Source of the DNA: Nitrospiraceae bacterium
GTDB lineage: Bacteria; Nitrospirota; Nitrospiria; Nitrospirales; UBA2166
Length of the DNA stretch: 64,000 nt
Assembly: GCA_002726235.1 (NCBI GenBank)
Contig: PBSN01000007.1
Span: forward strand, 1-64,000
Direction: 5' to 3'
Shown here: positions 1 to 8,451 of the stretch, piece by piece
How positions within the stretch are numbered: position 1 is the first letter of the stretch
How the letters are laid out: every line of letters starts with the position of its first letter
The notes under the pieces: model-generated
Database searches by the model: none
Seen by the model: the letters and a program-made list of their open reading frames with translations, nothing else
What the model was told of the DNA's origin: nothing
Position numbers and translations under genes: made by a program

Positions 1-213
1 CAGGAGCAATCCTCCTGAGAGGGCGTGAGCCTGAGCATATTCCAGGGTCTCCACATGATCGTAAATTGAGATCGAGAGCACCTTTGTTTTTCCTGGGATG
101 CTTCCTCCTACCATCAACACTACTCCGAACTCACCGAGGGTATGTGCGAATCCTAAGACTGTTGCTGTGATGTATCCACGCAATGCCAACGGCAGATGCG
201 CGGAGCATACCAT
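1..213 (-). pseudogene. modB: 5'-truncated molybdate ABC transporter permease (modB fragment), running off the left edge
   Basis: Read on the minus strand, the frame from 201 to 1 gives a typical ModB/CysW-type permease segment: [11 protein letters not shown], then the EAA-loop region [20 protein letters not shown] and [13 protein letters not shown]. ModB is the inner-membrane permease of the molybdate importer. Family similarity begins abruptly near codon LPLALRG (about position 195). Upstream the same frame reads MVCSAH from an ATG at 213 with no Shine-Dalgarno, and none of the missing N-terminal membrane segments is visible in the three minus frames up to 450. The gene therefore looks 5'-truncated, though its 3' part lies outside the window. 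A real but divergent N-terminus, or a frameshift near 200, are alternatives. Confidence 0.72.
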
Positions 214-953
214 CTGACCGCGACGAGTACCAGAATCCAGTTAGCGTAAGCAATATAAGCGACGATAATACCACGAACCTGTTGTGAGGGATGCTGATGC
301 CAGAAGAACCGTTGTCGATGCATACGAGATCTTGAATTTGCGATATGTGGCGATATAGATACATAAGCGGATCAAAATTGATACATGGTTGCTTCAGCAG
401 GGTTGTGGTGAGCATCAAAAGATCGTGATAAAACACAACGTAGCACACGTAATCTTGGGTGGCATTGGTATTGCTTTAGCACTGTTCTGGATTAGAAAGC
501 TGGATGTCATTATGTTGGAGTTGTACTAATTGCAACGTCAGGCCCGTTCAACGTGCGATATCACCCCTCCTGGATTCACCTCCCGTCTAATATCTGTGCT
601 AGATAGGGCGCGGCGTGCGATTGTGCAACTCCAACATAATGACATCCATGAGGTTGGACTTGGATGAGCGAGGTCAAGTCAAGTAGTGAAGGCGACGACT
701 CAGAAAGAATTGGGTTTGGGTGTCTGGGGCGATCAGCGGTGTCAGCAGTCCTGTTTTTTTCCTTCATGGCGAAACTAGGCTGGAGCAGATTTTGATCTTC
801 TAACGAGTCTTCATTGGCGTAGCGATGATATTTGAAACTGAGCTGACAGGGAGGCTGATCCGCAAAGGGTTTCTGTCTCCTGTACTGCCTATGAAGGTGC
901 GCAATCCCCTTCCCCCGTAGATCCTCTCGAACTGCATTGCGCGTGAATAGCCC
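214..953. other. Gene-poor stretch with a palindromic element
   Basis: No convincing gene is seen here. Short open frames exist on both strands but lack ribosome binding sites and family signatures. The only clear structure is the inverted repeat at 502-647. This stretch separates the modB fragment from the FMN/porin operon and may be the scar of a deletion or insertion. Confidence 0.5.
502..647. repeat. Inverted-repeat element with 25-bp arms
   Basis: The left arm (502-526, ggatgtcattatgttgga...) and the right arm (623-647, ...tccaacataatgacatcc) are reverse complements with 24 of 25 matches, separated by 96 bases. A weaker complementarity continues a few bases inward. Near-perfect long arms around a short non-coding core are typical of a MITE or a small IS remnant. 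I see no second copy of these arms in the window and no clear target duplication. Confidence 0.75.
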
Positions 954-1466
954 TCAGTCCTCGTTTGCTATGAGTCGTCGCTTCAGAATCCACATTTCGT
1001 ACAGCGGAAGAGTGGACATCAGTACAAAGCTACTAATCATGAAGAAATCCCCCAAAAGCAAGGTGAGCGCAAAGACTTCAGAAACGTACAGGATCAACCA
1101 GGGAGAAAGAAGATCGAGGCCGACGCCTGTGAATGACATATAAGCCATGGTAATCTTGAGCCATCTGGGCGCCATAGTGAGGAAAAAAATATGGACGATG
1201 ATGAGGAAGACGATGGGCATTGTAAACAGGTGAAAGTGGGTGATTTCGGCTAATTCATGAAACGATTTTGGTTCACCGAAGGTGGCATCAGATCCGAGGT
1301 AGTGGGTGATGACGCCGTCATAGGACAACCCGTTCATCGTATAGGCCCAGTAGAGGGTGAGCGCAAATCCGATACCAACGATGCTGACGAAGAAGGTATA
1401 GACCAAGCGAATTTGGCGATCAGTATCCAGCAGCCTGAAGCGAGTGTTAAAGTTGCGCATCTTCAA
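954..1466 (-). CDS. Four-helix membrane protein, partner of the FMN-binding protein
   Basis: This 170-residue integral inner-membrane protein has about four hydrophobic helices (roughly residues 21-43, 78-98, 103-128 and 131-155). A histidine cluster (H77, H79, H92) lies at the start of and within helix 2; these could be haem-b or metal ligands, but that is inference. The start codon overlaps the stop of the upstream FMN-binding gene by four bases (ATGA), so the two are probably translationally coupled and work together. I do not recognise a named family. With an FMN-binding exported partner, a porin and a lipoprotein in one operon, a role in moving electrons across the inner membrane to a periplasmic flavin is plausible. 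Confidence 0.75.
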   Translation of the reverse strand: MKMRNFNTRFRLLDTDRQIRLVYTFFVSIVGIGFALTLYWAYTMNGLSYDGVITHYLGSDATFGEPKSFHELAEITHFHLFTMPIVFLIIVHIFFLTMAPRWLKITMAYMSFTGVGLDLLSPWLILYVSEVFALTLLLGDFFMISSFVLMSTLPLYEMWILKRRLIANED

Positions 1467-2161
1467 TTTCCAAATAATCGATTAAAAAATCCCCGAGACG
1501 TTTTCTTCTTGTGTTCAATGGCGCCACATGGCGTTCCCTGCGGATTCAAGTAGAGTTCCTCGGTCAACACCAACGCCCGTTTTACCCCAGCGCTTGCCGA
1601 CCGGACTGACATCGTTGCCCCAGTGATGTTAATAATGTCCCGATTAATTCTGATCGGATCGTCTGATTGTTTGCCTTTGTATTGGTACATAAACCGGGGC
1701 TTGCGAATATCGGCACCACGGCTCTCTCGATAGATGAGCATCTCTACCTGGGAGACTTTGCCGGAAGGTGTGATCCCTACCATGTAAGTCATCGGGCGGT
1801 ACTTCCCAATGGTGTTTTGAATGGATGTGTATCCATCAATGGTGCCGTCTGTTTCACCGATAAAAAACTCAAAACTCGTTTCTGGGAATTTCCAGCCGAT
1901 GCGGCGCTCAATACAGGATTTTTGCTCAGGGGTAATCTTCCTGCTTTCCGCTTGAATAGTCTTGGATTGGGGGAGGAGCAATTTTAATGCTTCGTCTTCG
2001 GTTAGGTAGACGACTTCCTTCCCGATTTCTTGGGTTGTGAGCCACCGTCCGAGCTCTTCATCAAAGATTCGGTCGCGTATTTCCGCTCCATAGGATTGTG
2101 GTATTGCTTGGGTAGATAGGAGGAGGATCACGGCGATGATAGTGAACAGTGGGTGAGACAT
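1463..2161 (-). CDS. Exported FMN-binding domain protein (RnfG/NqrC-like)
   Basis: The 232-residue protein starts with a signal peptide (about residues 1-25, ending QSYGA). Near the C-terminus it carries TGAT at residues 180-183 within the context NITGATMS, the threonine motif to which ApbE attaches FMN in RnfG, NqrC and related FMN-binding domains. The Asp often found three residues before the motif is Ile here. The ATG at 2161 was chosen because the signal peptide begins directly after it; longer frames upstream add an unconvincing 45 residues. It probably acts as a periplasmic one-electron carrier for the membrane protein encoded immediately downstream. Covalent flavin attachment is predicted from family knowledge. 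Confidence 0.8.
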   Translation of the reverse strand: MSHPLFTIIAVILLLSTQAIPQSYGAEIRDRIFDEELGRWLTTQEIGKEVVYLTEDEALKLLLPQSKTIQAESRKITPEQKSCIERRIGWKFPETSFEFFIGETDGTIDGYTSIQNTIGKYRPMTYMVGITPSGKVSQVEMLIYRESRGADIRKPRFMYQYKGKQSDDPIRINRDIINITGATMSVRSASAGVKRALVLTEELYLNPQGTPCGAIEHKKKTSRGFFNRLFGN

Positions 2162-2300
2162 TATATGGTTCGACAGTCTCGTTTTTTCCGGCGATTGGCA
2201 ATGCGTGAGAGCACGTGATGTTTGACTGCAGGTAACGCCGGTGTATGAAGCCAGCGTAGAGAGAGAGGTGTTGCCATGGGGATAACCCACACGCACCGTG

Positions 2301-2762
2301 TTAGATGGGATGGCATCCGTGTTTTTTGAGGCGTTGCTGGATGGTGTTCAGGATTCGACGTTCAACGTGGGGCGATCCATCGACCGGGAACCACCGCAGT
2401 GCTTTCACTCCGCTGAGGGGATGTTCTTGTCGAACGTGAATAACGCGGATGGTCGATACATCGTGATCATCAATGATTTTTACGAATAGACTGGAGCGTT
2501 CTTGCGTAAGTTTTCGCCCAAACGCTCCGACGCCTTGCTTCGACATGCCTTTTTCCCAATCGGTCTCGAGGACACCGGAGGATTTGTCGGCCGTGATCAG
2601 CGTGGCGCGTTCGAGTACCATGAGGCTCTCGTCCCACACCGTGTCGTACTGACAGCGAACGGTCGAGGTTTGCCCTCCGGAGAGACTGGCGCAACCAATG
2701 AGTAGGCTCGGGAGAATTATGGTGCTGGCGAATCGAAACAATGAATAGCTTCTGCTCATCAT
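2301..2762 (-). CDS. Small lipoprotein of unknown function
   Basis: The 153-residue product has a charged N-terminus, a hydrophobic stretch and a lipobox LLIGC at about residues 20-24, so it should be lipid-anchored. The mature part is soluble, without a family I recognise; it contains a Trp-rich strand pattern (DTVWDESL, ETDWEKG) reminiscent of beta-rich outer-membrane lipoproteins. It lies 21 bases downstream of the porin gene and about 140 bases upstream of the FMN-binding gene, in the same direction. Two ATG codons occur at the start; the first is listed. Confidence 0.75.
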   Translation of the reverse strand: MMSRSYSLFRFASTIILPSLLIGCASLSGGQTSTVRCQYDTVWDESLMVLERATLITADKSSGVLETDWEKGMSKQGVGAFGRKLTQERSSLFVKIIDDHDVSTIRVIHVRQEHPLSGVKALRWFPVDGSPHVERRILNTIQQRLKKHGCHPI

Positions 2763-2783
2763 CTTGTCTTCTGGTGTATTGTG

Positions 2784-4133
2784 TCAGAAGTACGTCGCGA
2801 CGGAAAGGACAATTCCATCGTTCATGACGTCTCGTCCGGTAATGCGGTTGGGCTCGAAATTGTACTGGTATTCAAATTTGAACACGGTATCCTCTGTTGG
2901 CCGGAAATTGATTCCTGGAGTAATCCGAAATACATCGCCTTCCAGTCCCGGAGTATCGAGGTTCGTGTTCACATCGTCAACCCGAAAAACTCCCGTAAAA
3001 ATGGAATCATCACTAAAATATTTTGGGGCCAGTTGTTGGATGAACGTCGGCATAAAGTGATAGTTGAATTGTCCATACCAGCCGAACATGCGTTCGGGGA
3101 GTCCGATGAACCGGCCATCGAGATCTCTGTCATTACCTTTAATTGTGGTATAAGCCGCCTCGCCTAAAAATTCCCACGGTCCCCGCATAAAGGTCCAGTC
3201 CAGGGCGCCGATAGTCAAGGGGCGTTTTGACTCAGGGTCGATCTTTGCATGATAGCCTGATACACCGAGTTCGACGCCTAGGATTGGGCTATAGGCCAAT
3301 CGGCCGACGAGAGCTTGGTTGTTATTGTTGTCCAGATTCAGACCAACGTCTGTGGTTTGCCAGCGAGCGCCAGCCAGCCCTCCGGCATCGGTGATTCGTG
3401 GAGTGCCATCCTTGGAAAATCCATTCATGCCTTGCGTTATATAGACCTCGTAATCTAGCTTGGAGAGTCGGGTGGGATAGAAGGTTCCAAAAACTCCTAC
3501 TCCAGGCTCACGCAGTACGCCGGGAATGACCCTGAGAGTTACTTCTGGGCGTTGTGTGAGATCGTTGATGGGAGAATCGTGGACCAGATTGAATTTGCCG
3601 ACCGGAAGGAGTATGACTCCGGCACGGAAATTGATCCACTCCGCAAAGGAGTGGTCGATGACCGCAAATTCCAGTTCTGCTTCGCCGATGCCATGTTCAA
3701 CTTCGAGTTCGGCAGCCATGCGGGTGTTTTCTGTGACATCAGAATAGATAAAGGGCACAAAACGAGTTTGATCAAAGCTAGCGTTTGGATTTCGGCGAGC
3801 ATTAGTGGGACCCTTTAGGTTGGCATATTCGAGGTCCATATACCCGCCAATTACTGCGCGGGGGTTGCTGTAGCCGGGTCTTGCATAGATGAGACCGCCA
3901 CTGCCGCCGTAGCGTAAGCCTGCTGCCTGGGCTTTGCGTTTTTGTTGTTGGTCTTCTAGGTCATGGTCGGCCAGCTCATGTTGTAGTAATTCATCGCTGA
4001 GCTTCTCGAGTTTTTTAATGCGCTCCTCAAGTGATAGTTCTTTTTCATCTTCAGCACCGACTGTTGGGGCAAATCCAAACATTAATAGTGCTGTCAGGAT
4101 CGCGATGGTGCATGATGTGCGCCTATGTTTCAC
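2784..4133 (-). CDS. Outer-membrane porin-like protein with N-terminal coiled coil
   Basis: The 449-residue protein starts at a GTG preceded by GAGGAGG at good spacing. It has a signal peptide ending near VGAEDEKE, then a heptad-like segment (about residues 30-70, rich in E, K, L, H and Q) as found in porins that trimerise or bind peptidoglycan. The rest is a long alternating beta-strand region with aromatic girdles, ending in Phe, the usual last residue of outer-membrane beta-barrels. It resembles phosphate-selective-porin-like (OprO/P type) or similar proteins, but the substrate cannot be read from sequence. It is first in a minus-strand operon with a lipoprotein, an FMN-binding protein and a membrane protein. 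Confidence 0.8.
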   Translation of the reverse strand: MKHRRTSCTIAILTALLMFGFAPTVGAEDEKELSLEERIKKLEKLSDELLQHELADHDLEDQQQKRKAQAAGLRYGGSGGLIYARPGYSNPRAVIGGYMDLEYANLKGPTNARRNPNASFDQTRFVPFIYSDVTENTRMAAELEVEHGIGEAELEFAVIDHSFAEWINFRAGVILLPVGKFNLVHDSPINDLTQRPEVTLRVIPGVLREPGVGVFGTFYPTRLSKLDYEVYITQGMNGFSKDGTPRITDAGGLAGARWQTTDVGLNLDNNNNQALVGRLAYSPILGVELGVSGYHAKIDPESKRPLTIGALDWTFMRGPWEFLGEAAYTTIKGNDRDLDGRFIGLPERMFGWYGQFNYHFMPTFIQQLAPKYFSDDSIFTGVFRVDDVNTNLDTPGLEGDVFRITPGINFRPTEDTVFKFEYQYNFEPNRITGRDVMNDGIVLSVATYF

Positions 4134-4241
4134 AATAGCCTCCTCGTAAACAATATTCAGTAATCAGTGCTAAGGTCTAAGTAAGACAGTAAAAGTGCAG
4201 GTATGCATAATCTGGTGCGTAGTATTTTCGGCATTGTTTTC

Positions 4242-5870
4242 TTACTGTTGGCTGATTGGGGTGCTCTTCCGAGAGTCTTCACGCGTTCCACAATAAGAAA
4301 ACAATGACAATGTTGAAAACCACGGTTCCACATATCTGGAACGTCTGAACGTCGTGAGATAGTCGAAACAGTAGTATTTCGAGAGTTTCTGTCCCAGCTT
4401 TGAACTGAACAGCACGGTGCCTTGGAATTCGGCTGCACGCACCACGGCAGCAACCTCATTCAATCCGCGTGCGCGCGCGACATCAAATTCCGGCGCATGA
4501 TAGGCGAACAGTCGTTGGGTCTCCCAGGTAAACACGCTGGTCTCTTCGGGATCAAAGTGGGTTTTGACATGTTCGACAAATGCACTTTGTGGAGGCATTG
4601 TCTCGGCGTAGGCCTTGACCAGGGGGAAGGTGATCAGGCTTGAAAAGATAACTGCCAGAGTGCCAATTGCGGGAGCAACTAATTTCAGCTTGGTATTGCC
4701 CCACTGGAACATCAAAACACCGATAGTCACGCCAGCCAGTGGGTAGAGAAAGAGGATAGGCGGAAGCGCATGGCGTGGGCGTTCCGGGTTTTGACCGATG
4801 AGGATCCATACTAGGTATGGTGCGATCAGTGCACCAACACTCAGCATCGCCGGACGTATTGGCTTGTGAAGCATTGCCCACAACAAGAGGAGACAAAAAC
4901 TGATTGAGAAAGGCACTCTCCATATGTTTTGTGGTGCTTCCGGCCAATATCCTCCAAGCGAAAACGCCCAGATTCCCCACCACCATGTCATGTACCGGCC
5001 CAACCCGATCTCGTCCGAAAAGACTGTGCCTCCCCAGCGGGTGAAGTGTCCGGTACTAAAGTGAATACTTGACTGAATCAATTCTGCCGATCCGGTGTGG
5101 AGGATAAGTGGGAGGATCCATACGCAAGTCCCTATTCCAAGGCCTCCACATCCCCAGAGTGCCAATTCCTTGAAACGGGTTGGCCGTTGTATGAGTATGA
5201 TGAGGGCACACCCTAGGACAAACGGCCAGTAACTCAATCGTGTTCCAAGAACTAGGCCCATCAATGCTCCTGTAGTGCCAACCCACCACAAGGAGGAAGA
5301 TCGTTTGGCGCTGGGGTAGAGTGCGTAGGTCAGTGTAAGGGCGACCCAGGGGAGGAGGGAGCACCCAAGCGCATCGCTGAGAGGTTTTTCGGCTTGTAGC
5401 CATAGGCCGGGACTCAGGAGATATAAGCTGACTGCGGTCACTCCAGCCCAGAGCACAATTCCCGACGTGGCATCATTTAAATAAGGGGAAAGGGAAGACT
5501 TTGTTGCATAACAGGAACGATCGTTCTCATTTGGTGGGGGAGGAGGGGTGATGCACCGCTTAGTCCAGTGCGAGGCGAGTAAGGCGATTGGAATCACTGC
5601 GAGTGTGCTGAAAACGATGCCAGGGAGAATCAAGGCGGTGGTGTCCTGCATGACGGTGGGTCGGATCGCCCATTGGAAGCTTTTTGCCAACGCGATGTAA
5701 ACTGGATAGCCTGGGAGGTGTGGTTGATGTTTTGCAAGATCAAACTCATGGAGCGCGAGAGCAAAGTCTACAGCGTCCCAACCTTCCAGATAGTGGCCTC
5801 GGTATAACCAGCGAAGGGTCCCTCCTGCCACAACCAAGCACAACAAAAATGATGTATATGTCCGTCTCAT
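4242..5870 (-). CDS. Polytopic membrane glycosyltransferase-like protein (GT-C/PMT type)
   Basis: The 542-residue protein has an N-terminal signal-anchor helix and roughly ten to twelve hydrophobic helices. Between helices 1 and 2 lies an acidic loop (GWDAVDFALALHEFD) followed by HLPGYPVY, the arrangement seen in GT-C transferases of the ArnT/PMT/GT39 class that use lipid-phosphate sugars on the outer face of the inner membrane. The C-terminus is a short soluble domain. It stands alone between the porin operon and the P19-like pair, so the acceptor is unknown; LPS, a glycoprotein or another glycolipid are all possible. Confidence 0.68.
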   Translation of the reverse strand: MRRTYTSFLLCLVVAGGTLRWLYRGHYLEGWDAVDFALALHEFDLAKHQPHLPGYPVYIALAKSFQWAIRPTVMQDTTALILPGIVFSTLAVIPIALLASHWTKRCITPPPPPNENDRSCYATKSSLSPYLNDATSGIVLWAGVTAVSLYLLSPGLWLQAEKPLSDALGCSLLPWVALTLTYALYPSAKRSSSLWWVGTTGALMGLVLGTRLSYWPFVLGCALIILIQRPTRFKELALWGCGGLGIGTCVWILPLILHTGSAELIQSSIHFSTGHFTRWGGTVFSDEIGLGRYMTWWWGIWAFSLGGYWPEAPQNIWRVPFSISFCLLLLWAMLHKPIRPAMLSVGALIAPYLVWILIGQNPERPRHALPPILFLYPLAGVTIGVLMFQWGNTKLKLVAPAIGTLAVIFSSLITFPLVKAYAETMPPQSAFVEHVKTHFDPEETSVFTWETQRLFAYHAPEFDVARARGLNEVAAVVRAAEFQGTVLFSSKLGQKLSKYYCFDYLTTFRRSRYVEPWFSTLSLFSYCGTREDSRKSTPISQQ

Positions 5871-5910
5871 AGGTTCTCGTGTGAAATTTAGTGCATGTCG
5901 TTGAGCTTAC

Positions 5911-6672
5911 TTAGTAGGCGTATCCACCTCCGGTTGCTTCTTCCGTTGGCGGCAGGGGCACTCCTCCTCCTGTTCCTCCTTGACTACTGCCGATGGTCTT
6001 GAAGTCGCCGAGGAGAAAGCCGCCTGTCACGACTACTGGGTCTGTTCCAAATACTGATCCAGAACGCTCGTGTGTTGGCGAGATATCTGATCGCATTGCA
6101 ATTCCGGGAGAAATTGCCGATTGGTTGGAGCTTCCGGCCTGGGCGGGAGCAGTGATGGTGACTTTCGCATCGTACCCTGCCTCGGAGGCTTTCAGTGTGT
6201 CAACTAAAGCGATATTTCTCGCGTAATGGAATCCTTCAGCAATACCCACGTGCGGAACAAGGGTTGTATCGAGAGATTTGCCCGTATCGCGATTTGTTAG
6301 TTTGAGGTTGACGTTTAGGTAGGGAACAAATTCGCCTTCAGCTTTGCCACCAAGAACAGCGCCAGAATACCGGATTTGTGCTTCAAAATGTATGTCGGCT
6401 GCTGTTTTTGGGGTAAGGGGTCCCCCTACTGGTTCAGCTGGTTCAAGAATCATGTCTGGGGGAGCTACTTCTAAGGTGATGGTCATATTGCCGCTAGATG
6501 CCGGCGCGTCTTCTACTAGGACCAGCTCGCCTGTAAAGTTTGGAACGGTTTCAACTGCAGGGGGGACATTACTGTCGCAACCTATTAACAGACTGAGAAT
6601 TCCAATCAAGCCCATTACCCGCACAAGCTGGCCTGCATATTTGTTCGAAGATGGTCTATGAGTCAGTATCAT
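5911..6672 (-). CDS. P19-like (Fe2+ transport) periplasmic lipoprotein
   Basis: The 253-residue protein is preceded by GAGGAG and has a lipobox LLIGC (C32). The centre matches the P19/Tp34 iron-transport fold: DIHFEAQI (H95, E97), EFVPYLNV, then VPHVGIAEGFHYARNI (E146, H149). In P19, His and Glu of the first motif, and Met, Asp and His of the second, bind copper and iron; His and Glu are kept here, Asp is Glu and Met is replaced. The C-terminal tail is Gly/Pro rich. It lies 28 bases downstream of a second P19-like gene, so the two are probably co-expressed and act in periplasmic iron handling. Metal binding is inference from the family. Confidence 0.75.
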   Translation of the reverse strand: MILTHRPSSNKYAGQLVRVMGLIGILSLLIGCDSNVPPAVETVPNFTGELVLVEDAPASSGNMTITLEVAPPDMILEPAEPVGGPLTPKTAADIHFEAQIRYSGAVLGGKAEGEFVPYLNVNLKLTNRDTGKSLDTTLVPHVGIAEGFHYARNIALVDTLKASEAGYDAKVTITAPAQAGSSNQSAISPGIAMRSDISPTHERSGSVFGTDPVVVTGGFLLGDFKTIGSSQGGTGGGVPLPPTEEATGGGYAY

Positions 6673-6700
6673 TGTTTTTTCTCCTCGCTTCAGCTTGGGA

Positions 6701-8269
6701 TCATGGAATAGTCGTTGGGTTGCCACGGCGGGTAGCAGTTAGGATATTGGCAAATGCTGAACTAAGACGCTGCATGAAGTCTTGTGCCTGCGTTTGCGTG
6801 AAAATGGCCTGTTCTCGGTCGTCAATTGTTGTGGCATCAAAGTTTGGAGCAAGGTAATTGATATTACTGAAGAATGCCCTTGCTTCGGCGCGGGCTTTTC
6901 CAAATGCTTCGAGATCACCAGGGGCTTTCCCTCGCATACTGACGATTTCGTGGTAGACGGCGAGATAAAAGATTTGGGTCAGGCGAGTTTCGATAATACT
7001 GATGTGAGTCTGAATACCCGTTCCACCGCTCGCGATGGTGCTTGCCCCAGCTAAAAAGGCATTATCAATACTGTCTACCAGATCACAGTCGATATTGGCG
7101 GGAGTTCCAAACTCCGCCCCTTCGCAATTGCCCTCTCTGCTCGTCGCGGTTCCTCGGATAGCTTGCCAGAATGCCCAGGCCTCGTCCCAATTATGACCGG
7201 CACCTGAGATGGCGTCGATTTCCCCGGCAGGAACTTTTTCAATAACCTCATCAAATTCATGAAGCAGATTAAGGTAAAACATCCGTTGCGCACCCTTTTC
7301 GGCCCATTCGCCACATTCCATGGGAAAGATGGTGCCATTGACGTTGCAGTCGTTTCCGATTGGACGCTGGGCTAACGCATTTGCGACGTTATCTTCTGCT
7401 GAGGCTAATACAGCTGCCGTAAGGCCACGACTTGCTGCGTAGCGGCTCGGATCTTCGTATTTTATGAATGAGGTTTTGAGGTTTTCGCCAAATCCAGTAT
7501 CGGAGCCATACAGTATGCTCGCGGTCGCAAAATCTGGGAGTGCAGCATTCATTGTTTCGAAATTCGAGACAAGCGCTTGCTGTTTGTCAACGTTCCCTAT
7601 GGGCATTGTGGTGGCGGGTGGAACGCCAGTGGGTGCTATGCTCCCTGAACTTCCACTGGGAGTTTGAGGAACATTTCCTGAGCTGCCAAATGAGGTTACG
7701 GTGGTTAATATGGGGACTCCTCCAGTATCACGGAAGAGTGCAGATGGAGGTACGGCATCATAGTGAACTGCTAGAACGTTGTCTGAAAACATCGTGACTT
7801 CTAGGAGGTACTGATCGTTGAAGGGATTGCCGAGTGGATCAGATGAAGGAAGTGCCACGTTTGAACCATAGCTCCATCCCGCATCATTTCCGAGTGTAGG
7901 AACGAGATCAAACGCGAGGATTCCGGCTCCTGGATTCGAGCGATTTATAATCTGTACACGCATTCGCTGATACGGAATGAAGTCCCCGGCATTGCGAGCG
8001 CCAAACACTTGGGCTCGTTCCGCAAAGAGGCGTACTTGGAAATACATATCTGCCAGATTGTTGGAGACTTGTCCGTTAACAATAGCTGGAACGAGGGTGG
8101 TTACCTCGGCGATTTCAACCACTGCCTCAATCGTTTCTCCAAACAACTCCGCTTCGCCAAGTTCAATTGCAGAAACTGAGGGGGCCCGGGGATCTTTGGG
8201 GGCTTGTGCAAACGTGTGTGATGCCATGACAGTACATAGTAGGATCATGACGATTTGTATTTGTCTCAT
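6701..8269 (-). CDS. Two-domain exported protein: degenerate P19-like domain plus FEA1/imelysin-like helical domain
   Basis: The 522-residue protein has a signal peptide (cleavage after HTFA). Residues about 35-170 follow the P19 pattern (DMYFQVRL, DFIPYQRM, LVPTLGNDAGWSYGSNV, YLLEVTMFSDN), but the usual metal ligands are changed (HxE to YxQ, H to S). A Gly/Ser/Thr/Pro linker (about 190-235) leads to an alpha-helical C-terminal domain with NWDEAWAFW and conserved Glu/His positions (LHEFDE, YHEIVS). This reminds me of algal FEA1-type iron-assimilation proteins or of imelysin-like domains; the assignment is tentative. SD AAAGGA precedes the ATG. With the next gene it forms a likely iron-acquisition pair. 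Confidence 0.68.
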   Translation of the reverse strand: MRQIQIVMILLCTVMASHTFAQAPKDPRAPSVSAIELGEAELFGETIEAVVEIAEVTTLVPAIVNGQVSNNLADMYFQVRLFAERAQVFGARNAGDFIPYQRMRVQIINRSNPGAGILAFDLVPTLGNDAGWSYGSNVALPSSDPLGNPFNDQYLLEVTMFSDNVLAVHYDAVPPSALFRDTGGVPILTTVTSFGSSGNVPQTPSGSSGSIAPTGVPPATTMPIGNVDKQQALVSNFETMNAALPDFATASILYGSDTGFGENLKTSFIKYEDPSRYAASRGLTAAVLASAEDNVANALAQRPIGNDCNVNGTIFPMECGEWAEKGAQRMFYLNLLHEFDEVIEKVPAGEIDAISGAGHNWDEAWAFWQAIRGTATSREGNCEGAEFGTPANIDCDLVDSIDNAFLAGASTIASGGTGIQTHISIIETRLTQIFYLAVYHEIVSMRGKAPGDLEAFGKARAEARAFFSNINYLAPNFDATTIDDREQAIFTQTQAQDFMQRLSSAFANILTATRRGNPTTIP

Positions 8270-8451
8270 GCTATGAATGTCCTTTCTTTATTGACGCGAA
8301 AAACAATAAAATTTCGTCAGTTAGAATGTCTTCATGCTCTTGTCTTCCACGTCACTTCCAATATGGCTTTCTGGGGGATTTGTGTGTCATCCACAGATGG
8401 CATTGTCCGTATCTTCCTGTACACCCATTCCCGACTACGTGCGTTGATTCT

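Noticed and set aside
502-647. The palindrome as an integron attC site
   Set aside because: attC has RYYYAAC first and GTTRRRY last; here GTT comes first and AAC last, with wrong flanking bases.
576-767. Minus-strand frame of 63 residues
   Set aside because: No ribosome site, low complexity and it runs through the arm of the inverted repeat.
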